Source: Limnovirga soli (GTDB lineage Bacteria > Bacteroidota > Bacteroidia > Chitinophagales > Chitinophagaceae). Taken from it: a stretch of DNA of 64,000 nucleotides. A program made the position numbers and the translations under genes. The stretch covers positions 400,755-464,754 of the forward strand of contig NZ_WHPF01000003.1 of assembly GCF_013106755.1 (NCBI RefSeq), in the 5' to 3' direction. Under the pieces are notes generated by a model. It worked only from the letters and a program-made list of their open reading frames with translations, searched no databases and was not told the origin of the DNA. How positions within the stretch are numbered: position 1 is the first letter of the stretch; each line of letters opens with the position of its first letter. Below, one piece after another: positions 1 to 10,401 of this stretch.

Positions 1-2
1 AT

Positions 3-545
3 ATAGCGATTAGTAGTATTGCGATTGTATTTTTTCTATCGTGGATGATACCCTTGTTTGCAATTTTGATTAAATTAGATAGTAGGGGCCCCGTTTTTTT
101 TAAACAACAAAGATCTGGCAGAAACAATAAATTGTTCTGGTGTTTGAAGTTTAGAAGTATGGTGCTGAATGAGGAATGTGATAGCGTACAGGCTTCGGAT
201 AATGACAGAAGGATTACAAAATTGGGCGCTTTTTTACGCCGAACCAGTTTTGATGAATTTCCACAGTTTTTTAATGTTTTAGCCGGAGATATGAGTATAG
301 TAGGACCCAGACCGCATATGATTGCGCATACTGAGATGTATGGCGCATCTATACATGATTATATGAAGCGGTTACATATAAAACAGGGTGTAACTGGATG
401 GGCACAAATTTCGGGTTACAGGGGAGAAACCACTGAATTATGGCAAATGGAGAAAAGGGTTAGCCTTGATTTGTGGTATTTGGAAAACTGGAGTTTTTGG
501 CTGGATGTAAAAATTATATGCAAAACCATTAGTGCTATTTTTTAG
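3..545 (+). CDS. Bacterial sugar transferase (polyprenyl-phosphate glycosylphosphotransferase), 5' end cut by window
   Basis: The C-terminal catalytic domain of a WcaJ/WbaP-type enzyme, which loads the first sugar-phosphate onto undecaprenyl phosphate at the inner membrane. The frame is open from base 3, through a hydrophobic segment before the first ATG at 45, so the gene starts outside the window. Visible motifs are SRGPVFFKQQRSG, CLKFRSM, RRTSFDEFPQFFNV, GDMSIVGPRPHM and GVTGWAQISGYRG, all hallmarks of the family. The same blocks recur in the full-length paralogue at 23061-24458. It probably starts the repeat unit of the locus that follows. Confidence 0.9.
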   Translation: MAISSIAIVFFLSWMIPLFAILIKLDSRGPVFFKQQRSGRNNKLFWCLKFRSMVLNEECDSVQASDNDRRITKLGAFLRRTSFDEFPQFFNVLAGDMSIVGPRPHMIAHTEMYGASIHDYMKRLHIKQGVTGWAQISGYRGETTELWQMEKRVSLDLWYLENWSFWLDVKIICKTISAIF

Positions 546-856
546 TCTGGCACTATTAGAAATTTTGATTTTGTTTAAATGGAAACAGACTTTGGTATTA
601 TTTAATAAGTGCATTTGATTTTTTTTGATTTTAATTTTTGGGATTAATATAGACGATATGCCTAATAAAATGTAACAGTGGTATGTTTAATAGGTTCTTA
701 TATATTGTTGTATTTCATATATATTTAAAATAATCAATTGTTTAGTTATCAATTTCTGGTAGTAATTTAAATTTTATTAAAATTCAGCTATTATCTTTGG
801 CCGAATACAACTATGTAACTGATACACTTATTGTACTATTTTAATTAACCTGATAC
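546..856. other. AT-rich spacer before the export operon
   Basis: No gene is seen. A TATCTTTG at 792-799 fits the Bacteroidota -7 consensus TAnnTTTG and lies 57 bp before the Wza start, but there is no clean TTTG at the expected distance upstream, so a promoter here is only possible. Confidence 0.4.
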
Positions 857-1693
857 ATGAAAATTACTTTTAATTTCCTCTTTCTTAGATATACCAGCTT
901 GTTGATTTGCTTTCTTCTTATTTTGTTTAGCTCTTGTACTACTTATAAAAACGTTCCATATTTCCACGACATTTCTGATACTTCTAAACCGGTTGCTATT
1001 AAAACAGTTGCTTTTAAAAGCCCTGTTATTCAGCCAGATGATATTTTAAATATTGTTATTCAGACAATTGATCCTGCCATTACGGGTATCTTAAATACGG
1101 GTAATTCAGCTGTACCTACTTCTTCATCTACTTCGGTAATGGGAGCTTCTACCATGACGGTAACCGGCCAGCAAACTGTAAGCGGATACCTGGTAGATAA
1201 AAATGGAGATATTGAATTGCCTTTTGCAGGAAAAATAAAATTACAGGGTTTAACCACCATGCAGGCTAAAGATACCATTGTAAAAGCCCTTTCCAAATAT
1301 GTAAATAACCCTATAGTGAGTTTGCGTTTTGCAAATTTCAGGGTTACCGTTTTGGGCGAGGTATTAAGGCCTTCTACCTATATCATACCCAACGAGAAAA
1401 TCAATATCTTGGATGCACTGGGTTTGGCCGGAGACTTGACTATATATGGCCGTCGTGAAAATGTATTGTTGATAAGGGATACCTTAAACGATCAGAAGAA
1501 CATGATACGTTTAAATTTAAATTCAAAAGAAATAGTAGCTTCTCCCTATTTTTATTTGCAGCCTAATGATATGATTTATGTTGAACCAAGCAAAACTAAA
1601 TCTGCCAGTGCCGATGCAATTAAAAACAGAAATATTACTATATACGCCTCCGCATTATCTGTATTATTGGTAATTGTTACCAGGATTAATTAA
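857..1693 (+). CDS. wza: Polysaccharide export outer-membrane lipoprotein, Wza family
   Basis: A Wza-type export protein, predicted to form the outer-membrane or periplasmic channel for the polysaccharide. It has an N-terminal lipoprotein signal ending in LFSSC (Cys27), then a Poly_export domain (about 60-160, with DILNIVIQTIDP and GYLVDKNGDIELPFAG), and an SLBB-like domain (about 165-240, with VTVLGEVLRPSTY and NILDALGLAGDL). A C-terminal hydrophobic helix near residues 258-274 is typical of Bacteroidota members. At 278 aa it is shorter than enterobacterial Wza. The Wzc-like kinase follows closely, as is usual for these partners. Confidence 0.92.
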   Translation: MKITFNFLFLRYTSLLICFLLILFSSCTTYKNVPYFHDISDTSKPVAIKTVAFKSPVIQPDDILNIVIQTIDPAITGILNTGNSAVPTSSSTSVMGASTMTVTGQQTVSGYLVDKNGDIELPFAGKIKLQGLTTMQAKDTIVKALSKYVNNPIVSLRFANFRVTVLGEVLRPSTYIIPNEKINILDALGLAGDLTIYGRRENVLLIRDTLNDQKNMIRLNLNSKEIVASPYFYLQPNDMIYVEPSKTKSASADAIKNRNITIYASALSVLLVIVTRIN

Positions 1694-1724
1694 TAATCCC
1701 ACTTTATTTTCCAAATTTTATTTT

Positions 1725-4097
1725 ATGACTGATTTGAATAAAAAGATTGCCAAGGAAGATGATGAGTTTGATTTGAAAAAATTATTAGCTCAGTTTATCG
1801 ATCATTGGAAGCTATATGTTTTTTCAGTGTTGTTTTGTGGTATTGCAGGATTTTTATATGTACGATATTCAACACCATTATATACTGCGCATGCAAAAAT
1901 TGTGGTTCAGGACGAACAAAATGGAAGTGCTTCCTTTTTAGGAGGCGGTGCCATGGCGGATTTCAGTAAGATATTTAACATGAAAAGCAATGTTGATAAC
2001 GAACTGGAAATTTTGTTAACCCGCGATTTATTGGAAAAGGTAGTTAAAGAATTAAACCTTAATATCAGCTATTGGAGAAAAGGAAGAATAAGGGCAGTTG
2101 AAGTATACGACCAAAGCCCCTTTAATGTAAGTTTTTTACCAGCTAAAGATTCTATTATAGCTATTAGCTTTAATATCGATTTTCATAATCTGGGTGCCGA
2201 TAATAAATTTGATATTAGCTGCGAAAGTCAGTTTTTAGACACTACTTTCTCTGCTAAGTTTGGCGATATTATTAAAACATCTGTAGGTACCATTTGCATT
2301 ACCAAAACAGGCCAGCCTTTTGAAGATGCAGGTTATTATTTTATTGTTCGCTCTACCGAGGATTTATTAACCAGTATAAGGGCCAGTTTGGAAGGTGTAG
2401 TAACCAGTAAAACCACCAGTGTTATTAACCTTTCCTATAATTCTAATGTACCCAAAAAGGCTGAGGACATTTTATCAAGGCTTATATCTGAATATATAAG
2501 AAGAAATATTACCGAGAAAAATCAAATCTCAGACAGCGCCAGTGTATTCATCAATGAACGAATTGCCATTGTATCTCAGGATTTGAATAAAATTGAATCC
2601 GATATTCAGAGTTTTAAACAAGCCAATAATATTGCCAATATTCCGGCCCAATCTCAGGCATTAATTGACAACGCCAGTGAGTATACCGAAAAACTCAATG
2701 AAATTGAAGTACAATTAAATGTAAATCAATCCACATTAGACCTTTTAAGAAATGATGCCACAGGCAACAGGCCTGTCCCTGCCCTTGTATCAGACCCAAC
2801 CTTTTTAGGCCTGGTAGAAAAATACAATTTGCTGCTGGCACAAAAAGAAAAATTGTTATTATCTACCACCAGTATAAATCCTCTGTCTCAAAACATAGAA
2901 TCTCAATTAAAAAATTTGAGAAAGGATTTAATACAAAGCCTGGATAATCAAAAGAAAGCAATGCAGATTGCGAAGGATAAAATTGTAAACGAAAACTCGC
3001 AAATTAGCAGTCTGGTTAAAAAAGTGCCTGTACAGGAAAGAAGATTTGTGGATTTATCAAGGCAACAAAGTGTTCAACAGGCCTTATATATTTTTCTGTT
3101 ACAAAAGAAAGAAGAAACAGCTATTACAAAAGCATCCAATATACCCACTGCCAGTATTATTGAAACACCCAAATGCGATTATTACGCGTATTTTCCTCAA
3201 CCTAAAACAGTATATGGCATTAGTTTGATACTTGGCTTGTTGTTCCCTACTGGCTATATTATGCTGCTTGCTGCTTTAAGTAACAGAATACTTAAAAAAG
3301 AAGATATTACCGATAATACCCAATGCAATATTTTGGCCGAAATTGGCCATTCAGATAAGGCTGGTTTATTATCTATGAGCGATGATATGCGCTCCGTACT
3401 TGCAGAACAATTCAGGATTTTCCGTACCAATATGGATTTCCTTACCGGACAAAAGAAATGTCCTGTTATTCTGTTCACTTCTTCTATGACACAGGAGGGT
3501 AAATCATTTATCTCTGCAAACCTTGCCCAGATATATGCCTACACCGGAAAAAAAGTTTTGATTATGGAATTAGACCTGCGCAAGCCAAGGCTTTCGCAAA
3601 TGTTTAATATGCCAAACGATACAGGTTTTACCAGTTTTATCATTTCCGAAAAACCGGTTATGGAATTTATTAATCCTATTCCAACCAGTCCCGGTGTATG
3701 GTTAATGGGCTCGGGGCCAATACCACCCAATGCTGCAGAATTATTAATGGCGCCAATAGTAATACCTATGTTTGAAGAATTAAAAAAACAGTTCGATTGT
3801 ATTATTCTCGACTGTCCGCCTATAGGTGCTGTAACAGATGCGCAAATACTTTCAAAGCACAGCGATGTAAATCTTTATGTTTTACGCCAACGCTATACAT
3901 TTAAAAGAAGTCTTGATATTATTAACGATCTGGTGGAAAATAACAAATTCCCCAATTTATACCTTGTTGTAAACGACGTTAAAAAAGAAGGCTCTTATAA
4001 ATATGGTTATGGCTATGGTTATGGATACGGTTATGGTTATGGCGATAGTACCTCAACCAAGAAAAAGAAATCCTTTTTCAAAAGTGGTAAAAGATAG
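1725..4097 (+). CDS. wzc: Wzc-like chain-length determinant / bacterial tyrosine kinase
   Basis: An inner-membrane co-polymerase with a cytoplasmic BY-kinase domain, which controls polysaccharide length and export. I place the start at ATG 1725 (MTDLNKKIAKED); a TTG at 1674 would overlap wza. A Wzz domain lies between two membrane helices (about 28-48 and 494-516) with coiled coils between. The kinase has a Walker A variant TSSMTQEGKSF (about 587-597), Walker A' VLIMELDLRKPRL and Walker B CIILDCPPIG. The tail has eight tyrosines in a GY repeat near residue 760, the expected autophosphorylation cluster, followed by a lysine-rich end. Confidence 0.93.
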   Translation: MTDLNKKIAKEDDEFDLKKLLAQFIDHWKLYVFSVLFCGIAGFLYVRYSTPLYTAHAKIVVQDEQNGSASFLGGGAMADFSKIFNMKSNVDNELEILLTRDLLEKVVKELNLNISYWRKGRIRAVEVYDQSPFNVSFLPAKDSIIAISFNIDFHNLGADNKFDISCESQFLDTTFSAKFGDIIKTSVGTICITKTGQPFEDAGYYFIVRSTEDLLTSIRASLEGVVTSKTTSVINLSYNSNVPKKAEDILSRLISEYIRRNITEKNQISDSASVFINERIAIVSQDLNKIESDIQSFKQANNIANIPAQSQALIDNASEYTEKLNEIEVQLNVNQSTLDLLRNDATGNRPVPALVSDPTFLGLVEKYNLLLAQKEKLLLSTTSINPLSQNIESQLKNLRKDLIQSLDNQKKAMQIAKDKIVNENSQISSLVKKVPVQERRFVDLSRQQSVQQALYIFLLQKKEETAITKASNIPTASIIETPKCDYYAYFPQPKTVYGISLILGLLFPTGYIMLLAALSNRILKKEDITDNTQCNILAEIGHSDKAGLLSMSDDMRSVLAEQFRIFRTNMDFLTGQKKCPVILFTSSMTQEGKSFISANLAQIYAYTGKKVLIMELDLRKPRLSQMFNMPNDTGFTSFIISEKPVMEFINPIPTSPGVWLMGSGPIPPNAAELLMAPIVIPMFEELKKQFDCIILDCPPIGAVTDAQILSKHSDVNLYVLRQRYTFKRSLDIINDLVENNKFPNLYLVVNDVKKEGSYKYGYGYGYGYGYGYGDSTSTKKKKSFFKSGKR

Positions 4098-4589
4098 GTT
4101 GCTTTCACAAAGCCGACTTATTGTAAATCATTGCAGGTATACTTTGGTACCATTAGCAATAGCATAATAGCTAAGTAGAATATTATTTTGAACACTTAAA
4201 ACATTGGCCCGCATACAAAAAAGTTAAGCAGAACACAGGCATGGCTATTTTGTTGCAGGCTTTTTTATTAGCACTATTACTGAACTCATACTTAAGCATT
4301 TTTTTGTTTAATGTGACTCAGAGTGGCGAAGCCGTAACTAAAACTTACCAAATACGCCATCACTCGCTAATAAATTGTATGTAGCCGGCAGTAGTAATGT
4401 TACGCAGCATCCGTTGTGTCACTCACTTGTACGCCAGCACTGATGGCATCAATATATTAGCAGCCAATTTCTACCTTTTATTTGTTGCCATAAAAGAGGA
4501 ACCCCTCAACCGAGCGTGGCAAGTAAAGCCTCATAATTGATCTGGCGTTTGTAAACAAAAAAATAAAAACAGTTATACGTAGTTTATAT
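4098..4589. other. Spacer with a degenerate REP-like unit
   Basis: No gene is seen in this 490-bp stretch. At 4413-4433 it holds a decayed copy of the dispersed REP-like core (GTTGTGTCAC-TCACTTGTACG), preceded at 4381 by the TAGCCGGCA element that often accompanies the core. Confidence 0.5.
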
Positions 4590-5522
4590 ATGCAGCAACA
4601 TCACAAAATATATATAGCCGGGCATAACGGAATGGTAGGTAGCGCCATTCACAGGCGGCTAATACAATTGGGTTATACCAATATTATCACCCGCAGTTCT
4701 TCGGAACTGGATTTGCGAAACCAGCAACAGGTTAACAGTTTTTTTGAGCTGGAAAAACCATCCTATGTTTTTTTAGCGGCAGCCAAAGTAGGTGGCATTA
4801 TGGCCAACAATACCTACCGCGCCGATTTTCTGTATCAAAACCTGATGATTGAGGCCAATATTATTCATGCAGCAGCAAACAATGGGGTTACCAAATTATT
4901 GTTCCTGGGCAGCTCTTGTATTTACCCCAAATTTGCACCGCAACCTTTACAGGAAGATTATTTATTAACCGGCATATTAGAACCCACCAACGAACCATAT
5001 GCCATTGCAAAAATTGCAGGCATAAAACTTTGCGAAGCTTACAGGGATCAATACGGTTGCAATTTTATAAGTGTAATGCCTACTAATTTATATGGCATTG
5101 GTGATAATTACGATTTACAAAATTCTCATGTGTTGCCTGCGTTAATACGCAAAATGCATACCGCCAAAATACAGGGCGATGCTACAGTAACCATATGGGG
5201 CTCAGGCACACCTAAACGGGAATTTTTGTATGCAGATGATCTGGCAGATGCCTGCTGTTTTTTAATACAGCAATACAACGAAAAAGAACTGATTAATATA
5301 GGTACAGGCGAAGATATTAGCATTGCCGATTTGGCCCATTTGGTAAAAAAACTGGTAGGTTTTACCGGCGAGCTGGTATTTGATACCACAAAGCCCGATG
5401 GTACACCACGTAAATTATTATCAGTAAATAAATTACATCAATTGGGCTGGCAACATACCACTTTACTGGAGGATGGAATTGCAAAAGCCTACCAGGATTT
5501 TTTGCAAAAACAAGTGGTATAA
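4590..5522 (+). CDS. fcl: GDP-L-fucose synthase
   Basis: A bifunctional epimerase/reductase that turns GDP-4-keto-6-deoxymannose into GDP-L-fucose with NADPH. It is an extended SDR of 310 aa, the usual length. Visible are the Rossmann motif [14 protein letters not shown] (residues 9-22), the Ser in [14 protein letters not shown], the catalytic YAIAK (Tyr/Lys) and [14 protein letters not shown]-mannose dehydratase follows 50 bp downstream, so together they supply GDP-fucose from GDP-mannose. No mannose-1-phosphate guanylyltransferase is seen in the window. Confidence 0.95.
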   Translation: MQQHHKIYIAGHNGMVGSAIHRRLIQLGYTNIITRSSSELDLRNQQQVNSFFELEKPSYVFLAAAKVGGIMANNTYRADFLYQNLMIEANIIHAAANNGVTKLLFLGSSCIYPKFAPQPLQEDYLLTGILEPTNEPYAIAKIAGIKLCEAYRDQYGCNFISVMPTNLYGIGDNYDLQNSHVLPALIRKMHTAKIQGDATVTIWGSGTPKREFLYADDLADACCFLIQQYNEKELINIGTGEDISIADLAHLVKKLVGFTGELVFDTTKPDGTPRKLLSVNKLHQLGWQHTTLLEDGIAKAYQDFLQKQVV

Positions 5523-5572
5523 AACTGCCCGCCAATACTTATTTTTAACCAACACATTCAAGCTTTAATTAT

Positions 5573-6676
5573 ATGAGTGCCCTTGCAACTAGTACACAAA
5601 AAACAGCGCTGATTACCGGTATTACCGGGCAGGATGGTGCTTATCTGGCAGATTTTTTATTAAACAAAGGATATGTGGTGCATGGTATAAAAAGACGTTC
5701 ATCCCTTATCAATACACAAAGAATAGACTATCTGTATAAGGATCCGCACGAAGCCGGTTCACGTTTTCACCTGCATTATGGCGATATGACGGATAGTACC
5801 AACCTTATCCGCATTATTCAGGAAACACAGCCGGATGAAATTTATAACCTGGCCGCCATGAGCCATGTAAAAGTAAGTTTCGATGAGCCGGAGTATACCG
5901 CTAATGCAGATGGTATAGGCATGTTGCGATTATTGGAGGCAATCAGAATTTTAGGACTTGAAAAAAAGACCCGCATTTATCAGGCTTCCACATCAGAATT
6001 ATATGGTCTGGTACAACAGGTGCCACAATCTGAAACCACACCTTTTTACCCACGCAGTCCATATGCAGTGGCAAAACTTTATGCCTACTGGATTACAGTA
6101 AACTACCGCGAAGCCTATGGCATGTTTGCCTGCAATGGCATATTGTTTAATCACGAAAGTCCATTACGTGGCGAAACATTTGTAACACGAAAAATTACCC
6201 GTGGTGTAGCTGCAATTGTTTGCGGTATGCAGGATAAAATTTTTATGGGCAACTTGGATGCCCGCCGCGATTGGGGCCATGCCAAAGATTATGTTGAGGC
6301 CATGTGGCTAATTCTTCAGCAAAACGAGCCGGATGATTTTGTAATTGCAACAGGTATTACCACATCGGTACGGGATTTTATACGTATGGCTTTTGCCGAA
6401 GTGGGTATAGAATTGGTATTTACCGGCGAAGGTGTTGCTGAAAAAGGGATAGTACAACAATGTAATAATCCATTGTATCAGTTACCCATTGGTAAAGAGG
6501 TAATTGTGGTTGATCCGGCTTATTTCAGGCCCACTGAGGTAGACTTGCTTATTGGCGACCCCACAAAAGCAAAACAAAAACTGGGCTGGCAGCCAAAATA
6601 TACCCTGCCACAAATGGTAAAAGAAATGGTAAACAGCGATGTGGCTATTTTTAAAAACACTGGTAGTAACCATTAA
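5573..6676 (+). CDS. gmd: GDP-mannose 4,6-dehydratase
   Basis: Makes GDP-4-keto-6-deoxy-D-mannose, the substrate of the fucose synthase encoded just upstream. An extended SDR of 367 aa with [19 protein letters not shown] (Rossmann loop), [25 protein letters not shown], the catalytic Tyr/Lys in [12 protein letters not shown] and [19 protein letters not shown]. The order fcl-gmd is reversed from the enterobacterial gmd-fcl. A REP-like element begins about 40 bp after the stop. Confidence 0.96.
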   Translation: MSALATSTQKTALITGITGQDGAYLADFLLNKGYVVHGIKRRSSLINTQRIDYLYKDPHEAGSRFHLHYGDMTDSTNLIRIIQETQPDEIYNLAAMSHVKVSFDEPEYTANADGIGMLRLLEAIRILGLEKKTRIYQASTSELYGLVQQVPQSETTPFYPRSPYAVAKLYAYWITVNYREAYGMFACNGILFNHESPLRGETFVTRKITRGVAAIVCGMQDKIFMGNLDARRDWGHAKDYVEAMWLILQQNEPDDFVIATGITTSVRDFIRMAFAEVGIELVFTGEGVAEKGIVQQCNNPLYQLPIGKEVIVVDPAYFRPTEVDLLIGDPTKAKQKLGWQPKYTLPQMVKEMVNSDVAIFKNTGSNH

Positions 6677-6718
6677 TATAATTTTTTGTAGTCAGCAATA
6701 CAACAAGCCGGGGCTTTA

Positions 6719-6738
6719 CTTGCGTCGCACACTTGTAC
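6719..6738 (+). repeat. REP-like core, forward
   Basis: Core CTTGCGTCGCACACTTGTAC between gmd and the next glycosyltransferase, with a GCCGGGGC block 15 bp upstream. One of 21 intergenic copies in the window. Confidence 0.8.
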
Positions 6739-6818
6739 CATAGATTAAGTTGCAGCTGTTAGTTCAAACATTAAAATGCTGCAAAAAACATACACCACGT
6801 TAACCATGAAATGTGCAA

Positions 6819-7775
6819 ATGAAAACACCTTTATGCAGTATCATCATAAGGTCTTTTAACGAGGAAAAACATATTGGCCGGCTACTGGAAGGCATACAGC
6901 TGCAAAGCCTTGCAAATGAAATTGAAATTATTCTGGTAGATTCTGGTTCTACAGATGCTACAGTGGCAATTGCCAGAGAAAAGGGCGTTGCCATAGTGCA
7001 TATTCAACCAGATGAGTTTTCTTTTGGCAGGGCTTTAAACTATGGATGTGCAGCCGCAAACGGTAGCATTTTATTATTTGCCAGTGCACATGTTTACCCG
7101 GTTTATACCAATTGGATAGAGCAAATGCTGGCACCATTTGCCAATGAAAAAACAGCACTGGTTTATGGCAGGCAAATTGGAAATGAGATTACCAAATATG
7201 CCGAGCACCAGGTATTTAAAAAATGGTTTCCCGAAGAATCGAATGATAACCAGCAAACGCCTTTTTGTAATAATGCCAATGCCGCTATACGAAAATGCCT
7301 TTGGCAACAACAGGCTTTTGATGAAAGCTTAACCGGACTGGAAGATATTGCATGGGCTGCTGCCATACAACAAAAGGGGTATGGCATTGCATATAATGCA
7401 AAAGCCAGTATTGTTCATGTGCATGAAGAAAGCTTTGAGAAAATTAAAAACCGCTATCGGCGTGAAGCCATTGCATTAAAGAAAATTTTGCCAAAAGAGC
7501 ATGTTTCTTTTTTTGATTTTCTGCGCTTAAGTATGGGCAATATTATGAATGATGCCTATCATGCATTGCATGAAGGGGTATTTTTTAAACATATAATTCC
7601 TGTTATTCGCTTTAGGGTAATGCAGTTTTGGGGTACTTATTTGGGCTTTACCCAAAAAGGAGAAATAACCACTCAACTAAGAAAGCGTTTTTATTACCCT
7701 AATACGTTTAAACGAAATACGATCACAAAACAAACGGAGCAGCAAGGCGAGAAAATTATGTACAGTACAAAATAA
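6819..7775 (+). CDS. Glycosyltransferase family 2
   Basis: A GT-A fold transferase that adds one sugar to the lipid-linked repeat unit at the cytoplasmic face. The nucleotide-sugar binding start CSIIIRSFNEEKHIGRLL, IILVDSGSTDAT and a DEFSFGRALNYG block are visible, and LEDIAWAAAIQQKG corresponds to the ED acceptor region. The length of about 318 aa is normal. A GTG at 6813 could also start the frame; I favour the ATG at 6819. The donor cannot be predicted. Confidence 0.85.
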   Translation: MKTPLCSIIIRSFNEEKHIGRLLEGIQLQSLANEIEIILVDSGSTDATVAIAREKGVAIVHIQPDEFSFGRALNYGCAAANGSILLFASAHVYPVYTNWIEQMLAPFANEKTALVYGRQIGNEITKYAEHQVFKKWFPEESNDNQQTPFCNNANAAIRKCLWQQQAFDESLTGLEDIAWAAAIQQKGYGIAYNAKASIVHVHEESFEKIKNRYRREAIALKKILPKEHVSFFDFLRLSMGNIMNDAYHALHEGVFFKHIIPVIRFRVMQFWGTYLGFTQKGEITTQLRKRFYYPNTFKRNTITKQTEQQGEKIMYSTK

Positions 7776-7806
7776 TTCTGTTGTTAAAGTTGCCAATAGT
7801 GCTGTA

Positions 7807-7826
7807 GTACAAGAGTGCGACGCAAG
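7807..7826 (-). repeat. REP-like core, reverse
   Basis: GTACAAGAGTGCGACGCAAG, the reverse complement of the core, followed by CTGCCTGGCTAAT (outer block). It faces the copy at 6719, but a whole gene separates them. Confidence 0.8.
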
Positions 7827-7905
7827 TGCTGCTGCAAACACTAACAACTGCCTGGCTAATACCTGGTTTTTTTATTGTTTTAATTAAGATCAATAACCTG
7901 TTATA

Positions 7906-8586
7906 ATGGAAAAAAAGAAAATTGTTGCTATTGTGCCAATGCGCCACTCGAGTGAGCGTGTAAAAGGTAAGAATTACCGTGATTTTGCTGGTAAACCCCT
8001 GTATCAGCATATAATTGAATCATTACTACAATGTACTTTAATTGATACAGTGTTAATTGATACGGATAGTCCGGTTATATTAGAGCAGGCTGCAAAACTG
8101 TATCCATCGGTATTGCTCCTGGAACGTCCGGCACATTTAAGGGATGGCGCCATTGCCATGAATGATGTATTGCTAAATATTATTAATCAGGTACCCAGTG
8201 ATTTTTATTTGCAAACTCATAGTACCAATCCATTGCTTACTGCAGCAACTATCAGTGTTGGCATAGAAAAATTCTTAAGTATTTATCCCATGTACGATTC
8301 ATTGTTTTCAGTAACGCGCCGTCAGGTGCGTTATTGGGATGAGTTGGCAAGGCCAATAAATCATAACCATCATATTTTATTACGTACCCAGGATTTGCCA
8401 CCGGTATTCGAGGAAAACTCCTGCATGTATTTATTTACAAAAGAAATTTTGCAACAAAAACATAACCGTATTGGCGACAGACCATTTATGTTTGAAATGC
8501 CCGAAGTAGAAGCGCAGGACATTGATGTGGAATTAAATTTTGAAGTAGCTGAATTATTATTTAAAAAAACAAGAGGGTTATTATAA
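7906..8586 (+). CDS. CMP-sugar synthetase, NeuA-like cytidylyltransferase
   Basis: Belongs to the acylneuraminate cytidylyltransferase family, which uses CTP to activate a 2-keto sugar acid as its CMP derivative. The N-terminal signature IVPMRHSSERVKGKNYRDF (residues 7-25) and the following GKPLYQHIIESLL fit the nucleotide-binding loop. LQTHSTNPLLTAATI and a DVELNFEVAELLF end are also typical. At 226 aa it is a single-domain form. It begins a tight three-gene operon with a 2-hydroxyacid dehydrogenase and an SDR. No NeuB-like sugar-acid synthase is seen in the window, so the activated sugar is unknown. Confidence 0.85.
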   Translation: MEKKKIVAIVPMRHSSERVKGKNYRDFAGKPLYQHIIESLLQCTLIDTVLIDTDSPVILEQAAKLYPSVLLLERPAHLRDGAIAMNDVLLNIINQVPSDFYLQTHSTNPLLTAATISVGIEKFLSIYPMYDSLFSVTRRQVRYWDELARPINHNHHILLRTQDLPPVFEENSCMYLFTKEILQQKHNRIGDRPFMFEMPEVEAQDIDVELNFEVAELLFKKTRGLL

Positions 8587-8587
8587 T

Positions 8588-9523
8588 ATGAAAGTATTAG
8601 TTACCTGTCCGCCAATGCTGCGGAGAATAGAAGAGTTTAGACCTATTTTTACCGCCAAAGGTATAGAGTTGGTTACCCCTAATGTGGTACAAACATTAAC
8701 CGAAGAGGAACTGCTGGTGTTGGTACCACAAATGGATGCCTGGATTATTGGTGATGACCCGGCCACCAAACGCGTTTTTGAAGCCGGTAAAGCCGGTAAA
8801 TTAAAAGCAGCTGTTAAATGGGGCGTAGGCGTAGATAATGTAGATTTTAAAGCAGCGCATGAATTGCAAATACCTATTAGCAATACCCCCCAAATGTTTG
8901 GCAACGAAGTGGCGGATGTTGCTTTGGCATATATAACCGGACTGGCAAGGCAAACCTATTTTATAGATAGGGAAGTACGCAAAGGCAATTGGGTTAAACC
9001 GGCAGGCATGAGCTTAACCGGCAAAACCGTTGCATTGGTAGGGTTGGGCGATATTGGCCTGGCCATTGCCAAAAGATTAAGAGGATTTGATTTGGTGGTA
9101 AATGCCTACGATCCCTTTACAAAACTGGATGCTGCTGCAGCTGGTGTAGATGCCATTCTTAATTTTCCCGATAAATTGGCAGAGGCCGATTTTCTGGTTC
9201 TGGCTTGCGCATTAACTCCCAGCTCTCACCATTGGTTAAACGAGGATTCAATACAATACTTTAAAGATGATCTGTATGTGGTAAATATTTCGCGTGGCGC
9301 ATTAATTGATGAACCCGCATTGGTAAAAGCACTCGTTAGCGGCAAAGTAAAAGCTGCCGCTCTGGAAGTTTTTGAAACAGAACCTTTACCTGACAATAGT
9401 CCTCTGCGATCGTTTGACCAATGTATTTTTGGTACCCATAATGGCTCAAATACCATTGAAGCTGTGCGCCGTGCCAGCCATAAAGCCATTAGTTTATTAT
9501 TTGGTTTTTTAAATATAGCATAA
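8588..9523 (+). CDS. D-2-hydroxyacid dehydrogenase (phosphoglycerate dehydrogenase-like)
   Basis: An NAD-dependent dehydrogenase of the SerA/D-lactate family, 311 aa without the C-terminal ACT domain of SerA. It has the NAD loop VALVGLGDIGLAIAKRL, NISRGALIDEPALVKAL with its Arg, the Glu in LEVFETEPLP and the catalytic His in GTHNGSNT. It starts 1 bp after the cytidylyltransferase stop and overlaps the next gene by one base, so the three are co-translated. I infer a role in making or modifying the CMP-activated sugar acid rather than in serine synthesis. Confidence 0.85.
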   Translation: MKVLVTCPPMLRRIEEFRPIFTAKGIELVTPNVVQTLTEEELLVLVPQMDAWIIGDDPATKRVFEAGKAGKLKAAVKWGVGVDNVDFKAAHELQIPISNTPQMFGNEVADVALAYITGLARQTYFIDREVRKGNWVKPAGMSLTGKTVALVGLGDIGLAIAKRLRGFDLVVNAYDPFTKLDAAAAGVDAILNFPDKLAEADFLVLACALTPSSHHWLNEDSIQYFKDDLYVVNISRGALIDEPALVKALVSGKVKAAALEVFETEPLPDNSPLRSFDQCIFGTHNGSNTIEAVRRASHKAISLLFGFLNIA

Positions 9524-10257
9524 TGCAAAAAGCAGTAGTAATAACCGGTGTGCTGGGCGGTATAGGAACCGGCCTTGCAAAAACTTTTAATGAAGCCGGC
9601 TACACCGTTATTGGCATGGATATAAAAAATACTCCATCGCCTTATAGTCATATTTTTGTTCAGTTCGATTTAAACGAATACTGTAACAATGCTGGTTATA
9701 AAGCCAAAATGGAAACCTATTTCGATGAAATTATTCCAGATTTATATGTGCTAATCAACAATGCTGCCGTTCAAATATTGGGTGGGGTAGAGCAAATACA
9801 TGTACAGGATTTTAACCATACCTTAAACGTAAATCTTACTGGTCCCTTATTACTAAGTCAGTATTTTTTATCAAGGCTCGAAAAATCAAAAGGCTCTATC
9901 ATAAATATTGCTAGTATACACCATCAGTTAACCAAAAAGCGTTTTATTTCCTATGCCACTTCAAAAAGTGCACTGGTGGGTTTAACAAAAGCCATGTCGG
10001 TTGATTTACAGGGCAGGGTAAGGGTAAATGCTATCAGCCCCGCAGCCATCGATACCCAAATGCTAAGAGATGGTTTTGATAACGATGAGGCAAAAGTGAA
10101 GCAGTTAAATGAAATACACCCATCGCAGCGTATAGGCAAACCTGCCGAGGTATCAAAGCTGGCATTGTTACTGGCAGAGGATGCACTTGGTTTTATCAAT
10201 GGCGCCAATATTCAAATTGATGGGGGCATCAGTAATGTATTAAAGGATTTGGATTAA
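9523..10257 (+). CDS. Short-chain dehydrogenase/reductase (SDR)
   Basis: A classical SDR of 244 aa. It shows the cofactor motif VVITGVLGGIGTGLAKTF (a TGxxxGxG variant with VLG), NNAAVQ, the catalytic Ser in IINIASIHHQ and the YATSK (Tyr/Lys) pair, then the AIDTQ loop and the INGANIQIDGG end. Its ATG overlaps the preceding stop (TAATG), which indicates translational coupling. It is probably a sugar or sugar-acid oxidoreductase serving the neighbouring cytidylyltransferase; its substrate cannot be read from sequence. Confidence 0.85.
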   Translation: MQKAVVITGVLGGIGTGLAKTFNEAGYTVIGMDIKNTPSPYSHIFVQFDLNEYCNNAGYKAKMETYFDEIIPDLYVLINNAAVQILGGVEQIHVQDFNHTLNVNLTGPLLLSQYFLSRLEKSKGSIINIASIHHQLTKKRFISYATSKSALVGLTKAMSVDLQGRVRVNAISPAAIDTQMLRDGFDNDEAKVKQLNEIHPSQRIGKPAEVSKLALLLAEDALGFINGANIQIDGGISNVLKDLD

Positions 10258-10315
10258 ATTATAACAGGCAAATACAGTGTTTAGTTAGCCGGCGCAGGAA
10301 TACCTATTTAGCATC

Positions 10316-10335
10316 GTTGTGTCACTCACTTGTAC
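10316..10335 (+). repeat. Degenerate REP-like core, forward
   Basis: GTTGTGTCACTCACTTGTAC, the same decayed version as at 4413, preceded by TTAGCCGGCGCA at about 10286. Confidence 0.6.
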
Positions 10336-10401
10336 TGCATCGCAAGAAGCAGCTTTTTGTGAACCATTCAGTATCAGGCAAAAATCAAACCTGGTAACAA
10401 C